A stretch of DNA of 36,292 bases from Anaerolineae bacterium (GTDB taxonomy: Bacteria > Chloroflexota > Anaerolineae > Aggregatilineales > JAFGMM01). The stretch covers positions 1-36,292 of the forward strand of contig JAFGMM010000071.1 in the NCBI GenBank assembly GCA_016927535.1, in the 5' to 3' direction. The notes under the pieces are model-generated. The model saw only the letters and a list, made by a program, of their open reading frames with translations, made no database searches and was not told where the DNA came from. How positions within the stretch are numbered: the stretch's first letter is position 1; each line of letters begins with the position of its first letter. This document shows, one piece after another, positions 33,832 through 36,292 of this stretch. A program made the position numbers and the translations under genes.

Positions 33832-33849
33832 GTGGTTAGCGCAAACCAC
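33832..33849. promoter_or_regulatory. 18-bp palindrome, operator candidate
   Basis: GTGGTTAGC (33832-33840) and GCAAACCAC (33841-33849) match as an inverted repeat in 8 of 9 positions. Size and symmetry suit a dimeric repressor of the LacI or GntR type. No matching regulator gene lies beside it. Confidence 0.4.
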
Positions 33850-33875
33850 GGTGGGCTTATAGAATTGAACACAGT

Positions 33876-33887
33876 TTAACCGGTTAA
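33876..33887. promoter_or_regulatory. Perfect TTAACCGGTTAA palindrome, operator candidate
   Basis: A perfect 12-bp palindrome with a central CG step, as in operators of LacI-family repressors. It lies 27 bp from the palindrome at 33832-33849 in the divergent region. No promoter is certain, so its target gene is open. Confidence 0.4.
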
Positions 33888-33977
33888 GCACGGAGAAGCA
33901 ATCGCGTTGCTGGGCGCAGCGCGCCCCGGAGCGTCGCCTACCCGCACGCCGCCAGGTTTAGCTTGCGAAAGTAAGCA

Positions 33978-34012
33978 TATGATAATTACTGCTGACAACT
34001 CAGATTATCATA
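33978..34012. repeat. 9-bp inverted repeat before the small plus-strand gene
   Basis: TATGATAAT (33978-33986) and ATTATCATA (34004-34012) are perfect inverted copies, 17 bp apart. They lie 25-59 bp upstream of the ATG at 34037 and could bind a regulator or form a leader hairpin. Confidence 0.4.
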
Positions 34013-34036
34013 CAGATAAACAGGAGATGATCCCAC

Positions 34037-34429
34037 ATGAACGAAAACATCGCCAAAATCGCGGACGGGCTGCGCCGCATCCAGACCGAGGGCGGCGGCG
34101 GCAACTTTGCCATCGTCGAAGCTTACCTGGCAGATGGCAGAATGTACTACATCCAGTTCGCCGGGGCGATCCGGAGTCCCGACCTGTACGCCGAGGCGGT
34201 GAGCAATGTCTATCTCGATGCGAGCTTGCGGCTCGGCAACGCACAGATCGCCCGTCTGCAAAAGCTGGGCTGGCAGCCGCCGCAAGGCGAGGCAAACTTC
34301 AGCCGCACCTGGCAGGCACACACCGACCAGGACCGCGAAGCCATCGCCCGCGAGGTGATGCGCGCGTTCACCGAGGTGTACGGCGTCCCGCCCGGCGCAG
34401 CGGTCGATGTCCACGTGAACCTAGAGTAG
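34037..34429 (+). CDS. Small TY-Chap-like protein of unknown role
   Basis: A 130-residue soluble acidic protein without signal peptide or membrane segment. It starts at an ATG with CAGGAG upstream. The layout reminds me of TY-Chap/YbjN-type chaperone-like domains: RMYYIQFAGAIRSPDLYAEAV in the strand region, then LGWQPPQGEANFSRTW and a final helix DREAIAREVMRAFTEVYG. The LGW-x-PP-x-G-x-x-NF element is the strongest hint. The role is unknown. It stands alone, divergent from the right sugar locus and convergent with the PAS-STAS gene. Confidence 0.6.
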   Translation: MNENIAKIADGLRRIQTEGGGGNFAIVEAYLADGRMYYIQFAGAIRSPDLYAEAVSNVYLDASLRLGNAQIARLQKLGWQPPQGEANFSRTWQAHTDQDREAIAREVMRAFTEVYGVPPGAAVDVHVNLE

Positions 34430-34483
34430 GCGCGCCATAACTTGCCCCGGTGAATATGCCGGGCCGCCTATCCACCCTCCACG

Positions 34484-34499
34484 GCCGGCGCGCGCCGGC
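34484..34499. repeat. Perfect 16-bp GC palindrome between convergent genes
   Basis: GCCGGCGCGCGCCGGC is a perfect palindrome in the 109-bp gap between two convergent genes. There is no T run on either side, so classical termination is doubtful. It may still act as a bidirectional hairpin. Confidence 0.4.
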
Positions 34500-34538
34500 G
34501 GCTGCGCTTCGTGAGTTTGCCCGCGTCCGCTTACGCCT

Positions 34539-35855
34539 CTACCTTGTGCGCAGCGCAGCTTGCAGCCCGGTGTGCAGATCGCGCATCGTATCCACCTGGC
34601 TCCAGTCGATCCCCAAATCGACCACGGTTTCGGCCACGGCATCGGATATCCCGGTGATAATCAACTGCGTCCCTTTGAGCCGTGCGGCCTGCACGGCCTT
34701 GTTCAGGTGATCCGCGACCCCGCTGTCGATGAGAGGCACGCCGGTGATATCGAGAATCGCGGTCTGCGCGCGATACGTACCGATGCCGGCCAGCAGCGCG
34801 CGCACAACTTCTCTGGCGCGGCTCGTATCAATGCCCCCGATCAGCGGCATCACAATGACGCCATCGGCCACCGGGATAATCGGCGTCGAAAGCTCGCGCA
34901 GCGCTTCCTGCTGCGCCATAATCATTTCTTGCTGCAACCGGTTGCGTTCTTGCTCAACTTGTTTTTGGGCCGTAACGTCCGTGATCAGAAAAATCAAACC
35001 GGTCACCTGCACATCTTGATAGATCGGGCCGACCAGCGTCGAGCGCCATACGCGCCGCCCGTTGGGCAAAGTTTCTTCCGTCTCAAAGCCCGCGAGCTGC
35101 CGGTCTTTAACGACTTGTTCAATCATTGCTTTGATCTGGTCGTGATATTCCGGCGGCATAAGGTCGAAAAACGTCTTGCCGGCAACATCAAGATTAACGT
35201 CGGTCAACCTGGCAAACTCAACCCTGCCTTTCAGGTCGGTGTACACGATCGTCGCCGGCGCGCTCTCGACCAGCGACCGCCACCGCGCCTCTGACGCCTT
35301 GAGCACGGCCTGCCGGTCCCGTTCCACCAAGTCACGGTGGCGCATGAAGATGATCACAACCGGCACGGTCACAATAATGTACAGAATCGCAGACCGATAG
35401 GTCTCAAACGTCAATGCCGGGACGAACAACATGGATAATCCCATCACCCCCAGGCTGCCCACGGCCACGCCCAGCACCACCCATGCCGAGAAGAAAATGC
35501 CGCTCAACAACAGCGGCACAATAATGTAAACAAGCTGGTTGGGGCTAACGTCTCCACTCAGCATCGGAAGATGAAGCGCGGCGAAAAACGCCGCAATCAG
35601 CGCCCCTGCGCCCCACCGATAATACCGGGTGCGGCTTAGGATATAAGCGCCCGCCATCGCAACCGGGGTAGCCATAGCCCAGAGCGTGCTTGGGTCCAGC
35701 GCTGTTCGGGTGCTTAATATACCGTAAAGAATCACCAACCCAGCAGTAGGAGTGAGAACCGCCAGGATCGACGCGAGCAACTGCGCTTGTCGGCGGTGTT
35801 CGGGGTCCTGTATCAGGTCGCTCGGTCGAGTCAACCACTTCCATATTGAGGCCAT
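34539..35855 (-). CDS. Membrane PAS-STAS sensor (RsbR-like)
   Basis: About 438 residues from the ATG at 35855 (AGGA upstream); an in-frame upstream start at 35924 lacks one. About six membrane helices lie in residues 27-172. A PAS domain follows (about 190-298: RWRSLVESAPATIVYTDLKGRVEF ... GLIFLITDVTAQKQVE), then a short coiled coil (about 298-320) and a STAS domain (325-438). The STAS part has PVADGVIVMPLIGGIDTSRA and DITGVPLIDSGVADHL, as in RsbR-type stressosome proteins. The usual phosphorylated Thr is Ser378 here. No kinase, sigma factor or stressosome partner is nearby. It probably feeds a partner-switching cascade encoded elsewhere. Confidence 0.85.
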   Translation of the reverse strand: MASIWKWLTRPSDLIQDPEHRRQAQLLASILAVLTPTAGLVILYGILSTRTALDPSTLWAMATPVAMAGAYILSRTRYYRWGAGALIAAFFAALHLPMLSGDVSPNQLVYIIVPLLLSGIFFSAWVVLGVAVGSLGVMGLSMLFVPALTFETYRSAILYIIVTVPVVIIFMRHRDLVERDRQAVLKASEARWRSLVESAPATIVYTDLKGRVEFARLTDVNLDVAGKTFFDLMPPEYHDQIKAMIEQVVKDRQLAGFETEETLPNGRRVWRSTLVGPIYQDVQVTGLIFLITDVTAQKQVEQERNRLQQEMIMAQQEALRELSTPIIPVADGVIVMPLIGGIDTSRAREVVRALLAGIGTYRAQTAILDITGVPLIDSGVADHLNKAVQAARLKGTQLIITGISDAVAETVVDLGIDWSQVDTMRDLHTGLQAALRTR

Positions 35856-36129
35856 CGTCCATCCTTTATTGGAAAATTCTTCTTGTCCATTACGAAGCGC
35901 CACCTCAGACAACACCAGGAACACCTCACCACGTTGTCTTAGGAGGTTTTACGAGTCTGGGGAGCTTGAAAGATGCAGCGATGCCCATTCGCACGAAATT
36001 CGTCAAATCAACCTTTAGTCTACAACATGTGTTGCCGAGACGCCAAGTTGCGCAACGCCGTCGCCGGCGCCCTTCGGCGCGACCGCCTTCGATCTGTCCG
36101 GTTCGTTGACTGCATGATCGGGTCTCCGG
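35856..36129. other. Intergenic region upstream of the PAS-STAS gene
   Basis: No gene is supported. The only structure seen is a 7-bp inverted repeat, AGACAAC (35907-35913) and GTTGTCT (35933-35939), about 55-85 bp upstream of the start codon. It could mark a regulator site. Confidence 0.35.
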
Positions 36130-36210
36130 GAATTCGCGGGGTTTCCGAGCGAGCCGCCGGCTCGCCCCTACGAGTCGCCTCACCGGTAGGGGCGTCCCGG
36201 CGGGACGCCC
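36130..36210. repeat. Two linked hairpin repeats sharing flanks with the elements at 1-92 and 7596-7670
   Basis: GAATTCGCGGGGTTT (36130-36144) leads into hairpin 1: GCGAGCCG (36149-36156), one C, CGGCTCGC (36158-36165). CCCCTAC and GGTAGGGG link to hairpin 2: GGGCGTCCCG (36190-36199), one G, CGGGACGCCC (36201-36210). Hairpin 1 has the same left flank as the element at 7670-7633 (minus strand). Hairpin 2 has the same core as that element. Confidence 0.75.
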
Positions 36211-36261
36211 ATATGCATCAACTTAAGCGCTTTTTTCCCCCTCTCCCCCGACCCCTCTCCC
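36211..36261. repeat. Composite repeat, right copy, with G-quadruplex-type tract on the minus strand
   Basis: ATATGCATCAACTTAAG (36211-36225) is the inverse of the CTTAAGTTGATG block at 42-53. It is followed by CCCCC, CCCCC, CCCC and CCC runs (36237-36261) separated by 2-3 bases. The minus strand therefore has four G tracts with short loops, the sequence pattern of a G-quadruplex. The left copy at 5-16 shows only two tracts because the window begins there. Confidence 0.6.
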
Positions 36262-36292
36262 TCAAGGGGCGAGGGGAGTCAGACTCGTGCTA

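Larger units (their letters stand above)
33564..34036. other. Divergent regulatory region between the right sugar locus and a small plus-strand gene
   Basis: About 470 bp that is clearly richer in A+T than the flanking genes. It holds a terminator-like hairpin on the minus strand, two palindromes and an inverted repeat (all listed separately). Open frames here are short and have no ribosome sites. I could not find a promoter with two good boxes on either strand. Confidence 0.5.

Noticed and set aside
33907-34440. 177-residue plus-strand open frame overlapping the small TY-Chap-like gene
   Set aside because: The other frame has a ribosome site, balanced composition and a domain-like sequence; this one is Arg/Pro-rich.

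Overview
The window reads as one contig segment from a GC-rich, free-living bacterium. My best guess is an uncultured Chloroflexota (Anaerolineae-like). The reasons are the gene mix (CUT1 sugar transporters without their own ATPase, a BMP-type nucleoside transporter, frr-uppS-cdsA away from pyrH), abundant GTG/TTG starts, and intergenic spaces filled with short degenerate inverted repeats. This placement is inference; there is no rRNA or tRNA in the window to test it.

Left sugar locus, minus strand (7345 to 233): a GntR-LacI type regulator is followed by a Sec-exported solute-binding protein, two CUT1 permeases and a cytoplasmic GH42-like protein of 797 residues. A consensus sigma-70 promoter lies just upstream of the regulator, and a palindromic operator-like sequence covers the expected transcription start, so the locus probably controls itself. 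A 12-bp hairpin with a T run separates the binding-protein gene from the permeases.

NAD locus, minus strand (13156 to 7825): a TPR-like single-pass membrane protein, nadC, nadA, a HemG-like flavodoxin and nadB. Together nadB, nadA and nadC make nicotinate mononucleotide from aspartate and dihydroxyacetone phosphate.

Nucleoside transport and housekeeping, plus strand (13428 to 21608): a BMP-family binding protein that carries an extra C-terminal CxxCH (haem c) segment, two permeases and a double ATPase, then frr, uppS and cdsA, then a small methyltransferase.

Right sugar locus, minus strand (33563 to 21623): a Tat-type solute-binding protein, two CUT1 permeases, a 1452-residue multidomain protein (alpha/alpha barrel plus beta-sandwich, then a C-terminal FG-GAP/PQQ-like propeller), a nitrilase-superfamily amidase, a Gfo/Idh/MocA oxidoreductase, an SDR-like epimerase and a DHDPS/NAL-family aldolase. 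Tight spacing and ATGA overlaps suggest one long catabolic operon for an unusual, possibly amidated or acidic, sugar.

The right end carries a small TY-Chap-like protein and a membrane PAS-STAS sensor (RsbR-like). Both window ends carry the same composite repeat in opposite orientation. The most unusual items are the binding-protein/cytochrome c fusion, the right catabolic operon with its giant protein, and a repeat family whose hairpin cores differ while the flanks stay constant.
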